A stretch of 64,000 nucleotides of DNA. Origin: Candidatus Sericytochromatia bacterium. GTDB lineage: Bacteria; Cyanobacteriota; Sericytochromatia; UBA7694; JACMQJ01. Under the pieces are notes generated by a model. The model was not told where the DNA came from and searched no databases. It saw only the letters and a program-made list of their open reading frames with translations. Each line of letters begins with the position of its first letter. Position 1 is the stretch's first letter. The DNA lies in contig BPII01000001.1 of the NCBI GenBank assembly GCA_026004035.1, positions 213,926-277,925 on the forward strand. The letters are read 5' to 3'. This document shows positions 9,847 through 18,790 of the stretch, piece after piece. The translations under genes and the position numbers were made by a program.

Positions 9847-11064
9847 TTATTCATATCTTAAAGCATCTACAGGATCAAGCTTTGATGCTTTATTAGCTGG
9901 ATATAAACCAAAGAATATTCCAACACATGCTGAAAACAAGAATGCTCCTATGACAGCAATAGGTGAAATTACAAAAGGTAAATTTGCAAATTTTGTAATT
10001 ATTTTTGTTAATGATAAACCTATAATTATACCAATAGAACCTCCTAATAAGCTTATAGAACTAGATTCTATCAAAAATTGTATTAATATATCTCTTCTTT
10101 TAGCACCAACTGCTTTTCTAACTCCAATTTCTCTTGTTCTTTCAGTTACAGAAACAAGCATTATATTCATAATACCTATACCACCAACTATTAATGATAT
10201 AGCAGCAATTCCAGCTAATAAAAATGTAAAAACTTGAGTAACTACACTAACAGTTTTTAGTAATTCAGCTTGTGTTTGTACTTTAAAATCATCATCTTCA
10301 TCTTCTCTTATTTTATGTAAAAATCTTAATCTTGATATTACTTTTTTTTCAGTAACAGAAAGTAAATCCTCTGACTTTACTTTTATAAAAATTGAATTTA
10401 AATTTTTTCCTGCTCTTACTCCTTGTTGAAATGTTTTTGTAGGCATAAAGGCTTGGTCATCAACAGAACCAAAAAGTCCTGATCCCTGAGGTTCTAATAT
10501 TCCTATAACTCTATATCTCTGGTTTTCTATTTTTATTTTTACTCCTAAAGGGTTATGAAAAGTTTTATTAAATAAATCTTGAGCTAATTTATAACCCAGA
10601 ACTATTACTTTAGATGCACTTTTTGCTTCTTGTAAAGTAAAAAATCTTCCTTCTTTGATATTTAAACCTCTAGCTTGTTGAACATTTGGATGAGTTCCTA
10701 TTACTATTGCAGGTATAGTATTATTTTCATTTTTGATTAAAGTTTGAACAAAGGCATTTGGAGATACATATCTTATTTCAGAAATTGATTCTAAAGATTC
10801 AGCATCATCTATTGTTAAAGTTTTTGTTGTATTTACTCCAGGTGGGCCGAAAGATTGAGTTTTTGGATTTCCTGGAGTTACTATAAGAACACCAGCACCT
10901 AAACCTTTAACTTGGTCTGTAATATATGCTTGTGATGCTTGTCCAAAACCTATCATAACAATTACAGAAAAAACACCTATTATTATTCCAAGAGTTGTTA
11001 AAAACGAACGAACTTTATTTATAAGTATAGCTTCTAAAGCCATAGAGAAGTATTTAAAAATCAT
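9847..11064 (-). CDS. MacB-type ABC transporter permease
   Basis: A 405-residue permease of the MacB/FtsX type (type VII ABC systems). It has an N-terminal membrane helix (about 15-40, with LTTLGIIIGVFSVIVMIGFG), a large extracytoplasmic MacB-PCD domain (about 45-265) and three C-terminal helices. VTERTREIGVRKAVGAKRRDI is the family's cytoplasmic coupling loop. It is the last gene of a three-gene operon with the ATPase (4-base gap) and the membrane-fusion protein. In E. coli MacB the ATPase and permease are one chain; here they are separate, as is common in Firmicutes and Cyanobacteria. Likely substrates are peptides, macrolide-like compounds or lipids. Confidence 0.9.
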   Translation of the reverse strand: MIFKYFSMALEAILINKVRSFLTTLGIIIGVFSVIVMIGFGQASQAYITDQVKGLGAGVLIVTPGNPKTQSFGPPGVNTTKTLTIDDAESLESISEIRYVSPNAFVQTLIKNENNTIPAIVIGTHPNVQQARGLNIKEGRFFTLQEAKSASKVIVLGYKLAQDLFNKTFHNPLGVKIKIENQRYRVIGILEPQGSGLFGSVDDQAFMPTKTFQQGVRAGKNLNSIFIKVKSEDLLSVTEKKVISRLRFLHKIREDEDDDFKVQTQAELLKTVSVVTQVFTFLLAGIAAISLIVGGIGIMNIMLVSVTERTREIGVRKAVGAKRRDILIQFLIESSSISLLGGSIGIIIGLSLTKIITKFANLPFVISPIAVIGAFLFSACVGIFFGLYPANKASKLDPVDALRYE

Positions 11065-11068
11065 ATTA

Positions 11069-11767
11069 TTAAATTTCCACTAAATTTTGATTTATTAACT
11101 TATCATCAATTATTCTACCATCTTTCATTTTTACTATTCTTTTACAATAATTTGCAATATCAGGTTCATGAGTAACTATAATTATAGTTATACCTTCATT
11201 ATTTAATTCTTGAAAAATTTTCATAACTTCTTGACTTGTTTTTGTATCCAATGCACCTGTAGGCTCATCTGCCATTATTATAGATGGATTATTTACAATA
11301 GCTCTTGCAATTGCTACTCTTTGTTTTTGTCCTCCTGAAAGCTCATTTGGTCTATTTTTAAGTTTATCAGCTAAACCTACTTTTTCAAGTGCTATTATTG
11401 CTTTTCTTTCTCTTTCTTTTCTAGATATAGAAGTATATAGCATTGGTAACTCTACATTCTTTAAAGCACTATATCTTGGTAATAGATTAAAATTTTGAAA
11501 AACAAAACCTATTTCTTTATTTCTTATATTTGCTAATTCATTATCAGAATAATCAGATATTTTTTTTCCTTTAAAAAAGTAATTTCCTGAAGTTGCTCTA
11601 TCAAGACAACCTATTATATTCATTAAAGTTGTTTTTCCTGAACCGCTTGTGCCCATTATAGCTATCATTTCACCAGAATTAACTTCAAAATCTATATCAT
11701 GTAAAGCATGGTAGGGTATAGAACCACCATATATTTTATTTAATTTTTCTGTTTTTATTAAATTCAT
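11069..11767 (-). CDS. ABC transporter ATPase, LolD/MacB type
   Basis: A 232-residue ATPase with Walker A GTSGSGKTT, Q-loop VFQNFNLLPRYSAL, signature LSGGQKQRVAIARA, Walker B IIMADEPTGALD and H-loop VTHEPD. These are typical of the LolD/MacB/FtsE group. Its start overlaps the end of the adaptor gene by 4 bases (ATGA), so the two are translationally coupled. It powers the permease encoded next to it. Confidence 0.93.
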   Translation of the reverse strand: MNLIKTEKLNKIYGGSIPYHALHDIDFEVNSGEMIAIMGTSGSGKTTLMNIIGCLDRATSGNYFFKGKKISDYSDNELANIRNKEIGFVFQNFNLLPRYSALKNVELPMLYTSISRKERERKAIIALEKVGLADKLKNRPNELSGGQKQRVAIARAIVNNPSIIMADEPTGALDTKTSQEVMKIFQELNNEGITIIIVTHEPDIANYCKRIVKMKDGRIIDDKLINQNLVEI

Positions 11768-13032
11768 TTTTTTATTTCATCTATTATTACATTATCTCCT
11801 TCTTTAACTCCTGAAAGTATCTCTACATAATCTAAAGTGGTTATTCCAATTTTTACTTCAACTTCTTCAATTTTATTTTTCTCTTTTAAAATTTTTACAA
11901 AAATTTTATCTTCTTTTTTTTGAATAGAATTTATAGGAACAGCTATAGTATTTCTTTTTTCAGAAACTATTATATTTGCATCAGCACTCATACCTGGTTT
12001 TATTTTATCTACTTTTTTATTTAATTTAACATATACGGGGAAAACTTGTAAATTTGCTAAATCTGATATACTAGATTTATTTATTCTATAAACTTTTCCT
12101 TCATATTTTTCATCAGGGAAAGCATCAAATACAATTATAACTTTATCATTTATTTTTATTTTAGGTATATCTAATTCATTTACAGGTAACCTTAAATGAA
12201 TATTATTTAGATCTTGTAATCTACAAAGAGGTGTATTAGGAACTAAGTAATCTCCTTTATTAACTTTTATGTTACTAACTGTTGCATTTACAGGAGATTT
12301 TATAATCATTCTTTCTAAATTATCTTTTGCTATTTTTATAGCTACTTCACCTTGTTTAATAGAATTATCTAAAGTAGCTTTTGCTGTATTTATTCTATTT
12401 TGTGCATTTAAAATTTCTAGATTATCTTTTTCTAACTTATCTAAATTATCTTTTGCTATTTTCAAATCAATTTTTGCCTGCTTTAGTTGTTGATTTAAAT
12501 TATCTATATTTTGTTTTGTAACAGCATTTTCTTTAAATAAATTGTAATTTCTTTCTAGTTCCTTTTCTAAAAAAGAAACATTTTCTTCTACTTTCTTTAT
12601 TTGATTTTTTAAATTATTAATATTTATTTTTTTTCTTTCAATAGCATCACTTAAAGATTTTTGAGCATTTTTTAGTTCAGTTTCAGCTTGTAATTTTGAA
12701 GCATTAGCATTTGTTATTGCTTGATTTAATTGTAATTCAGCTTGAATAGTATCTAATTTGAATAATATTTGATTTTTTTTTACAAAATCATTTTCATTTA
12801 TAAATCTTTCAATTATTGTTCCACTTACAGATGATTTTAGTGTTACATCATATTCAGATTCAATACCACCGCTTATGTCAAGTTTTTCTACTAAAGTTAT
12901 AGGTTTTACTGTGTATGTATTATATTTTTGATTTATTTTTTTAGAATACCAATAGAATATTCCTACTCCTATGAATACTACAACAATTCCTAGAACAATT
13001 ATATAAAGCTTTACTTTTCTTTCTTTTTCCAT
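11764..13032 (-). CDS. MacA/HlyD-type periplasmic adaptor
   Basis: A membrane-fusion protein of about 422 residues. There is one N-terminal helix (about residues 10-30, IIVLGIVVVFIGVGIFYWY), a lipoyl/barrel-sandwich half (SSVSGTIIERFINENDFVKKNQILFKLD), a long coiled-coil hairpin (about 85-235), the second lipoyl half (INSPVNATVSNIKVNKGDYL-like) and a beta-barrel plus C-terminal domain. It links the MacB-type pump to the outer envelope. The frame extends to a TTG at 13047, but ATG 13032 gives the normal charged start MEKERKVK. A MerR gene lies about 700 bases upstream on the same strand, separated by an IS relic. Confidence 0.88.
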   Translation of the reverse strand: MEKERKVKLYIIVLGIVVVFIGVGIFYWYSKKINQKYNTYTVKPITLVEKLDISGGIESEYDVTLKSSVSGTIIERFINENDFVKKNQILFKLDTIQAELQLNQAITNANASKLQAETELKNAQKSLSDAIERKKININNLKNQIKKVEENVSFLEKELERNYNLFKENAVTKQNIDNLNQQLKQAKIDLKIAKDNLDKLEKDNLEILNAQNRINTAKATLDNSIKQGEVAIKIAKDNLERMIIKSPVNATVSNIKVNKGDYLVPNTPLCRLQDLNNIHLRLPVNELDIPKIKINDKVIIVFDAFPDEKYEGKVYRINKSSISDLANLQVFPVYVKLNKKVDKIKPGMSADANIIVSEKRNTIAVPINSIQKKEDKIFVKILKEKNKIEEVEVKIGITTLDYVEILSGVKEGDNVIIDEIKK

Positions 13033-13047
13033 TATTTTAATTTTCAA

Positions 13048-13219
13048 ATTATTTTAATATCTAAATAATTTTAGCTATAATTCACCAGCAATAATGCAAT
13101 CTAGAAAAAATTATTAACAAATTCTAAACGATTATATATAAATTTTTTTATAGCACTGAAATTAAGTTATAGAAAAGAAATTTTAGGGAGTATTTTACAC
13201 TTTATTATTTTTTTATTTT
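13048..13219. other. Gap between macA-like gene and transposase relic, nothing recognised
   Basis: About 170 bases of AT-rich sequence upstream of the efflux operon. It should hold the operon promoter, but no convincing -35/-10 pair is visible on the minus strand. No repeat or open frame of interest was seen. Confidence 0.3.
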
Positions 13220-13606
13220 TTAAGTTATTTTTTGAATCACTAATAATTTTTCGACAGAATAAGTGTTATTAATAATAAATTTAGTAGTGAAATTAGGCTT
13301 CAAATAATTATAAACAATAAAATCAACATCTAAAGTTCTCTGTAATCCAAAAGTAGTTTTTGCATAAGTATTTGTTTTTCTTCTAAAAGCAGAATTTGTA
13401 CGTCTTAAAGAACTATTTTTGCCTTCAAGATGATTAGCATAAATTTCATTTTCATTAATATCTTTTGTATTAGGATGTTCAAAAACTGGATTTTCATATT
13501 TTTGAAGTTTTTTACCACTTTTGTTTTTTATTCTTACTCTTATTCCTTCAGGTAAAACTTCTTTATTCTTACCTTTTTCTGATATTTTATCTTTACGAAA
13601 AATAAG
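13220..13606 (-). pseudogene. IS1-like transposase, C-terminal fragment
   Basis: The minus-strand frame here has no start codon. It begins directly after an in-frame TGA (13607-13609) and ends at TAA 13220-13222, leaving 128 codons. The translation contains NHLEGKNSSLRR, FRRKTNTYAKTT and LQRTLDVDFIVYNYLKP. This resembles the end of IS1-type DDE transposases found in cyanobacteria, with the Glu of NHLEG as the likely third catalytic acid. The N-terminal DNA-binding part and the first two Asp are missing. It is therefore a dead remnant inserted between the MerR gene and the efflux operon. The family call is from memory of similar proteins, so moderate. Confidence 0.7.
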
Positions 13607-13645
13607 TCAGAAGACTCTCCTTTTTAAATCGGAGATGAGTGGCTT
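13606..13645 (-). mobile_element. IS200/IS605-type end hairpin, degenerate
   Basis: On the minus strand this reads CTCATCTCC, a short loop, then GGAGAGTCTTCTGAC, with TCTCC (13616-13620 on +) pairing with GGAGA (13631-13635). This matches the usual layout of the TnpB-side end of IS200/IS605 elements (ATTCATC-stem-loop-stem-ACTTCTTGC). A clearer copy lies at 52962-53005 in the other orientation. No TnpA or TnpB gene is nearby, so only the end remains. Confidence 0.45.
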
Positions 13646-13728
13646 AAAAAAATGAACAAACCTATTAACAAATTATTCTTAGTGTATTATGTTATTCCTA
13701 TAATGGGTAAAGGACAGGTATCTTTAAG

Positions 13729-14157
13729 TCAGTTAAGTGATTTAATAAAAATATTATTTCTTTTTGATTCATCAATATTTTGACAATTAGAACAATTATT
13801 ATATGTAGGTTTTTTGTCACAATTTTTACAAACTTCAATAATTTCTTTAGCTACAATATTGTTTTGTTTTATTTTTTCTAATTCAATAATTTTTTTGTTT
13901 AAGTTAATTATTTCATTATCTAATGATAATTTTATAAATTCTATATTTTTATCACAAGATAATAATGATTTTATCTTACATAGTGGAAAATATAATTGTT
14001 TTAAAATATTTATCAAATTTATTTTTATAATGTCTATTTCAGAAAAAATTCTCACTCCATTATTAGAATATTTAGGTTTAATAATATTTAATTCTTCATA
14101 ATATCTTATAGCTCTGGTAGTTAAACCTGTTCTTTTAGCTAATTCACCTATTTTCAT
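13729..14157 (-). CDS. MerR-family regulator with Cys-rich C-terminus
   Basis: A 142-residue MerR protein. The winged helix-turn-helix (MKIGELAKRTGLTTRAIRYYEELNIIKP) fills residues 1-70, followed by the dimerisation helix (about 80-112). The tail CKNCDKKPTYNNCSNC (about 111-127) has two CxxC pairs, which suggests binding of a metal or redox sensing. The nearest downstream unit on the same strand is the MacAB-type efflux operon, a plausible target, but an IS relic lies between. No ligand can be assigned. Confidence 0.85.
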   Translation of the reverse strand: MKIGELAKRTGLTTRAIRYYEELNIIKPKYSNNGVRIFSEIDIIKINLINILKQLYFPLCKIKSLLSCDKNIEFIKLSLDNEIINLNKKIIELEKIKQNNIVAKEIIEVCKNCDKKPTYNNCSNCQNIDESKRNNIFIKSLN

Positions 14158-14261
14158 AGTCTTTAAAATTTATGACTATCAAGTAGTATATCTAAATTTA
14201 TATTTAAATTGAAAAGATTTTTTGAAATTTTTTTTGTAATAGTTTTAATTTATTAATAAAA

Positions 14262-15221
14262 TTAGAAGTGATTAAAAGTTTTATCTTCTATAGATTTATT
14301 ACTATAAATAATTCCAGCTTCATTTGTAAATTTACCTACAAGTATTAATTCTTTACCAAAATTTTTATAATATTTATCTTTAATATTTAAGTAATCATTA
14401 TAAGACATAGCTATTGATAACTCATAATCTTCTCCACCAAATAAAATAAAGTCCATATAACTAAGATTATTTTTATTACAAAAATCTACTATCTTTTTAT
14501 CAATCCAAGAATTATTACTATTAAAAATAAATCCATATTTATTATTACACATAAATTTTATTGATTGATATAATCCATCACTAGTATCCATCATACAAAA
14601 GTCTTCAACATTATCTTTCAAAAATAATGCTTCATTTACTCTTGGAACAGGTTTATAGTGTTTTTCTAAAAAAATATTATCTTCTATATCTTGATTTTTT
14701 AATATTAAATAAAGTCCTATACCAGAATAACCATGATAATCTGTTGTAACAAGAACATAATCATTTTTAATTTCTTTTCTATAAATAGGTTTATTTGTAT
14801 ATCCTATAACAGAAAAATTTACTACTATTAAATCTGAAAATACGGTATCACCGCCTATTACATAACAATCATATTTCTTTGAACAATCTAAAATTCCTTT
14901 ATAGAATTCTTCTAACCAATTATAATTAACTTTTTTATTAATGCCTAAAGATAGTAAAGCATATCTTGGAAAAGCTCCCATGCTTGCTATATCACTAATA
15001 TTAACTGCTAATGATTTCCAACCTAAATTGTAAGGAGTTATTTTTTCAAATAAAAAATGATTTTTTTCTATTAAAATATCACTTGTCATTACTTGAAAAT
15101 AATTAGAATTATTTTTTATTACAGCACAATCATCACCTATTGACTTAACTATATCTTTATTATCTATGTAAGAAAAATATTTATTTGCTAGTTTTATTAT
15201 TTCAAACTCTGACAAATTCAT
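14262..15221 (-). CDS. thiL: Thiamine-monophosphate kinase
   Basis: ThiL phosphorylates thiamine monophosphate to thiamine pyrophosphate. The 319-residue protein has the AIR-synthase-like fold: DDCAVI near residue 26, TSDILIEKNHF, NISDIASMGAFPRYALLSLG, and MMDTSDGLYQSI with GGEDYEL in the second half. The gene overlaps the end of uvrA by 20 bases and ends the queC-uvrA-thiL unit. No TPP riboswitch is visible, and no other thiamine gene is in the window. Confidence 0.93.
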   Translation of the reverse strand: MNLSEFEIIKLANKYFSYIDNKDIVKSIGDDCAVIKNNSNYFQVMTSDILIEKNHFLFEKITPYNLGWKSLAVNISDIASMGAFPRYALLSLGINKKVNYNWLEEFYKGILDCSKKYDCYVIGGDTVFSDLIVVNFSVIGYTNKPIYRKEIKNDYVLVTTDYHGYSGIGLYLILKNQDIEDNIFLEKHYKPVPRVNEALFLKDNVEDFCMMDTSDGLYQSIKFMCNNKYGFIFNSNNSWIDKKIVDFCNKNNLSYMDFILFGGEDYELSIAMSYNDYLNIKDKYYKNFGKELILVGKFTNEAGIIYSNKSIEDKTFNHF

Positions 15222-18030
15222 TTAAACTTAATTCTTTTTTTAAATAAAATCCTGTAAAAGAATTTTTATTATTAGATACTTCTTCAGGGGTTCCTTCAGC
15301 TACAATTTTTCCACCATTTATTCCACCTTCTGGTCCTAAGTCTATTATATAATCAGAAATTTTTATTATATCCAAGTTATGCTCTATTATTATTATAGTG
15401 TTACCACTATTAGCAAGTTTATTTAAGATATTTATAAGTTTTTCAACATCGTAAAAGTGTAATCCTGTTGTTGGTTCGTCAAGTAAATATATAGTTTTAC
15501 CTGTACTTCTTTTATTTAATTCACTTGCTAATTTTATTCTTTGTGCTTCTCCACCTGATAATGTTGTAGCTGGTTGTCCTAATTTTATGTAATCTAATCC
15601 AACATCATATAAAGTTTTTAATTTAGAATAAATCCTTGGTATATTTTCAAAGAACGATATTGCTTCATCTACACTCATATTTAAAATATCATATATATTT
15701 TTATCTTTATATTTAACTTCTAAAGTTTCCTTATTATATCTTTTACCATTACAAACTTCACAAGTTACATAAACATCGGGTAAAAAATTCATTTCTATTT
15801 TTAATATTCCATCACCTGAACAGTTTTCACATCTTCCACCTTTTAAATTAAAACTAAATCTACCAGCTTTATATCCTCTTATTTTTGCTTCTGTTGTGTT
15901 TGAAAAAAGCTCTCTTATGTCATCAAATACACCTGTATAAGTAACAGGATTTGACCTCGGAGTTCTACCTATTGGTGATTGATCTATATTTACAACTTTA
16001 TCAATATTTTCTAATCCTTTAACTTCATCTACACCAATAGGCTTGCTTATGTTTCCATGTAAGTAATATTTTATATAAGGATAAAGTATTTCATTTATCA
16101 ATGTAGATTTTCCAGAACCACTTACACCAGTTATACAAACTATTTTACCTAAAGGTATTTTTACATCTATATTTTTCAAATTATTTAAATAAGCATTTTT
16201 TATTTCAATGAATTTATTATTTCCTTTTCTTCTTGAAGTTGGAATATTAATTTTTTTTCTACCTGATAAATAATCTGAAGTTATTGAATCTCTATTATTT
16301 ATAATATCTTTTAAACTACCTTGAGCTACTATATTACCACCATGCAAACCAGCTTTTGGACCAATATCAATTATATAATCAGATTCTTCAATTGTTTCTT
16401 TATCATGTTCTACTACTATGACAGTATTACCTAAATCTCTAAGTTTTTTTAATGTATTAATTAATCTTGCATTATCTCTTTGATGTAAGCCAATACTTGG
16501 TTCGTCTAATACGTATAAAACACCTGTAAGACCAGAACCTATCTGAGTTGCAAGTCTTATTCTTTGTGCTTCTCCACCTGATAATGTCATAGCACTTCTT
16601 GATAGTGTCAAATAATTAAGACCAACATTTATAAGAAATTCTGTTCTTTCTTTTATTTCTTTTAAAACTTGTTGTGAGATTATATTTTCTCTTTTTGTTA
16701 GTTTTAAATTATTTATCCACTTAAAAAAGTCATCAATAGAATATTCAGTTACATCTATTATAGATTTATTGTCTACTTTTACAGCTAAAGACTCATTTTT
16801 CAATCTTTTTCCATTACAACTAGAACAAGGTATTTGAGTCATGTATTTTTCTATTTCTGACCTAACTAATTCTGATTCTGTTTCTGAATATCTTTTTTCA
16901 AGATTTGGTATTAAACCTTCATATCTTGCCATAAATGTATAAGTATCACCTTTTATTTTAAACTTTTCATCATCACTTCCATAAAGAATAAGATTTTTAA
17001 TTTCATCACTTAAATATTTGAAAGGAGTGTCTAAATCAAATTTATATGTTTTTGCAACTGCTGAAAGTAACTGATTTATAAATGGCGAAGGGCTACCTAT
17101 TCTTGACCATGGTATTAAAGCTCCTTGATTTATAGATTTTTCCAAATTTATTATTTTATCTTTGTCTATTTCTTGTTTAAAGCCTAATCCATGACATTTA
17201 GGACAAGCTCCATAAGGACTATTAAAAGAAAATGTTCTAGGTGAAATTTCTTCTATATTTATATTACAATCAGGACATGAATAATTTTGACTAAAAAGTA
17301 ATTCAACATTTTCTTCTATTTTATCTACTATTACTAATCCATTTGATTTATTTAATGCTGTTTCAATACTTTCAGCTACTCTACTTCTTGAATCTTCTTT
17401 TATTAACAATCTATCTATAACAATAGATATATTATGCTTTTTATTTTTATCCAAAATTATTTCTTCATCAAGATTTTGTAATTTATTATCTATCTTAATT
17501 TTTGAAAACCCATCTTTTTTTATTTCATCAATCAAATTTTTATGCTCACCTTTTTTGCCTCTTACTATTGGTGATAAAATTTGAATTTTTGTGCCTTTAG
17601 GAATGTTCATAACTGAATCAATTATTTGGTCAATAGTTTGTGGATTAATTTTATTTCCACACTTATAACAATGTGGTATTCCTATTTTTGCATATAATAA
17701 TCTTAAATAATCATATATTTCTGTAACAGTTCCAACTGTTGAACGTGGATTATGACTTGTTGATTTTTGGTCTATTGAAATTGCAGGTGATAATCCCTCT
17801 ATATAATCTACATCAGGCTTACTTATTTTTCCTATAAATTGTCTAGCATATGAAGAAAGAGATTCTATATATCTTCTCTGTCCTTCAGTAAAAATAGTAT
17901 CAAATGCTAAACTTGATTTTCCAGAACCACTTACACCTGTAAAAACTACAAGTTTATTTTTAGGAATTTCTAAATTTATATTTTTAAGATTATGTTCTCT
18001 AGCACCTTTTATTATTATTTTATCATTCAT
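15202..18030 (-). CDS. uvrA: Excinuclease ABC subunit A
   Basis: UvrA is the damage-sensing ATPase of nucleotide excision repair. At 942 residues it has full family length. It has two ABC modules: Walker A GVSGSGKSS near residue 32 and again GVSGSGKST near 633. Each module has its signature (LSGGEAQRIRLA, LSGGEAQRIKLA) and Walker B (LDEPSIGLH, LDEPTTGLH). The zinc sites are visible as CPDC...CPKC and CENCSGDG...CEVCNGKR. It overlaps queC by 8 bases and thiL by 20. uvrB and uvrC are not in this window. Confidence 0.97.
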   Translation of the reverse strand: MNDKIIIKGAREHNLKNINLEIPKNKLVVFTGVSGSGKSSLAFDTIFTEGQRRYIESLSSYARQFIGKISKPDVDYIEGLSPAISIDQKSTSHNPRSTVGTVTEIYDYLRLLYAKIGIPHCYKCGNKINPQTIDQIIDSVMNIPKGTKIQILSPIVRGKKGEHKNLIDEIKKDGFSKIKIDNKLQNLDEEIILDKNKKHNISIVIDRLLIKEDSRSRVAESIETALNKSNGLVIVDKIEENVELLFSQNYSCPDCNINIEEISPRTFSFNSPYGACPKCHGLGFKQEIDKDKIINLEKSINQGALIPWSRIGSPSPFINQLLSAVAKTYKFDLDTPFKYLSDEIKNLILYGSDDEKFKIKGDTYTFMARYEGLIPNLEKRYSETESELVRSEIEKYMTQIPCSSCNGKRLKNESLAVKVDNKSIIDVTEYSIDDFFKWINNLKLTKRENIISQQVLKEIKERTEFLINVGLNYLTLSRSAMTLSGGEAQRIRLATQIGSGLTGVLYVLDEPSIGLHQRDNARLINTLKKLRDLGNTVIVVEHDKETIEESDYIIDIGPKAGLHGGNIVAQGSLKDIINNRDSITSDYLSGRKKINIPTSRRKGNNKFIEIKNAYLNNLKNIDVKIPLGKIVCITGVSGSGKSTLINEILYPYIKYYLHGNISKPIGVDEVKGLENIDKVVNIDQSPIGRTPRSNPVTYTGVFDDIRELFSNTTEAKIRGYKAGRFSFNLKGGRCENCSGDGILKIEMNFLPDVYVTCEVCNGKRYNKETLEVKYKDKNIYDILNMSVDEAISFFENIPRIYSKLKTLYDVGLDYIKLGQPATTLSGGEAQRIKLASELNKRSTGKTIYLLDEPTTGLHFYDVEKLINILNKLANSGNTIIIIEHNLDIIKISDYIIDLGPEGGINGGKIVAEGTPEEVSNNKNSFTGFYLKKELSLNEFVRV

Positions 18031-18688
18031 ATTCTATTAAATCATTTATACCAGCTAGTCTAAAGCCTCTTAATCTTCTAAAACAAGAATCACACTTACC
18101 ACAAGCTTTTTCATTATTTTGATAACATGACCATGTTAATTCAAAAGGAACTTTTAATTCTAAACCTTTGATAACAATATTATCTTTTTTCAATTCTATT
18201 AAAGGAGTTATGATTTCTATTTTTGTATTAGGTTTTGTTCCTAAATCTATAGCTTTCTCAAATGCTTTATAAAATTCTATTGTACAATCAGGATATCCTG
18301 CACTATCTTCTTCAACAGCACCTATATATATTCTGTTAAAATTTATTACTTCAGCCCAACTTGTAGCAATAGCAAGTATATTCGCATTTCTAAAAGGAAC
18401 ATAAGTATTAGGTATTTCTTTGCTTTTTAAATTAGGATTTTCAATATCAATATTATAATCAGTTAAGCTACTACCACCAATTTGAGAAAGATAAGATACA
18501 TCAACAATTAGTTTTTTTTCTATTTTATAATAATCACAAATTAAATTAAAAGATTTTAATTCTCTTTCTTCAGTTCTTTGTCCATAATTTAAATGTAAGC
18601 AAGCTACTTCATCACAGTCTTGTTTAGCAATAGCTAAACAAGTAGATGAATCCATACCACCTGATAATAAAACTATTCCTTTTTTCAT
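18023..18688 (-). CDS. queC: 7-cyano-7-deazaguanine synthase
   Basis: QueC turns 7-carboxy-7-deazaguanine into preQ0 with ATP and ammonia, in the queuosine pathway. The 221-residue protein has the PP-loop LLSGGMDSSTC (Ser9-Ser14), LHLNYGQRTEERE, and the zinc-binding set Cys188, Cys196, Cys199 and Cys202 in CGKCDSCFRR. It is the first gene of the queC-uvrA-thiL unit and diverges from nhaB with about 100 bases between the coding starts. Confidence 0.96.
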   Translation of the reverse strand: MKKGIVLLSGGMDSSTCLAIAKQDCDEVACLHLNYGQRTEERELKSFNLICDYYKIEKKLIVDVSYLSQIGGSSLTDYNIDIENPNLKSKEIPNTYVPFRNANILAIATSWAEVINFNRIYIGAVEEDSAGYPDCTIEFYKAFEKAIDLGTKPNTKIEIITPLIELKKDNIVIKGLELKVPFELTWSCYQNNEKACGKCDSCFRRLRGFRLAGINDLIEYE

Positions 18689-18756
18689 AATAAGAAATTA
18701 TATACTCATTTATTAATTGAAATGTATAATTGTTACAAATTAGTAATGAAAGTATA

Positions 18757-18765
18757 TGCTATAAT
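18757..18765 (+). promoter_or_regulatory. Extended -10 promoter of nhaB
   Basis: TGCTATAAT (18757-18765) is a TGn-extended -10 element. It places the transcript start near 18772, which rules out the upstream in-frame ATG at 18722 as the nhaB start and supports ATG 18791 with its AGGA 7-10 bases upstream. No good -35 is seen, as is usual for extended -10 promoters. Confidence 0.55.
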
Positions 18766-18790
18766 AAGTAAATATTTTTTAGGAAAAATT

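Noticed and set aside
12269..12493. Rightward frame inside the MacA-like gene
   Set aside because: It is the antisense of the repetitive coiled-coil codons; the real gene is on the other strand.
13655..13786. Short rightward frame of about 43 codons between the IS relic and the MerR stop
   Set aside because: No ribosome site, no recognisable sequence, and it runs antisense into the end of the MerR gene.
15471..15480. GGTTCG word resembling a tRNA T-loop
   Set aside because: It lies inside uvrA with no acceptor or anticodon stem around it; no tRNA was found in the window.
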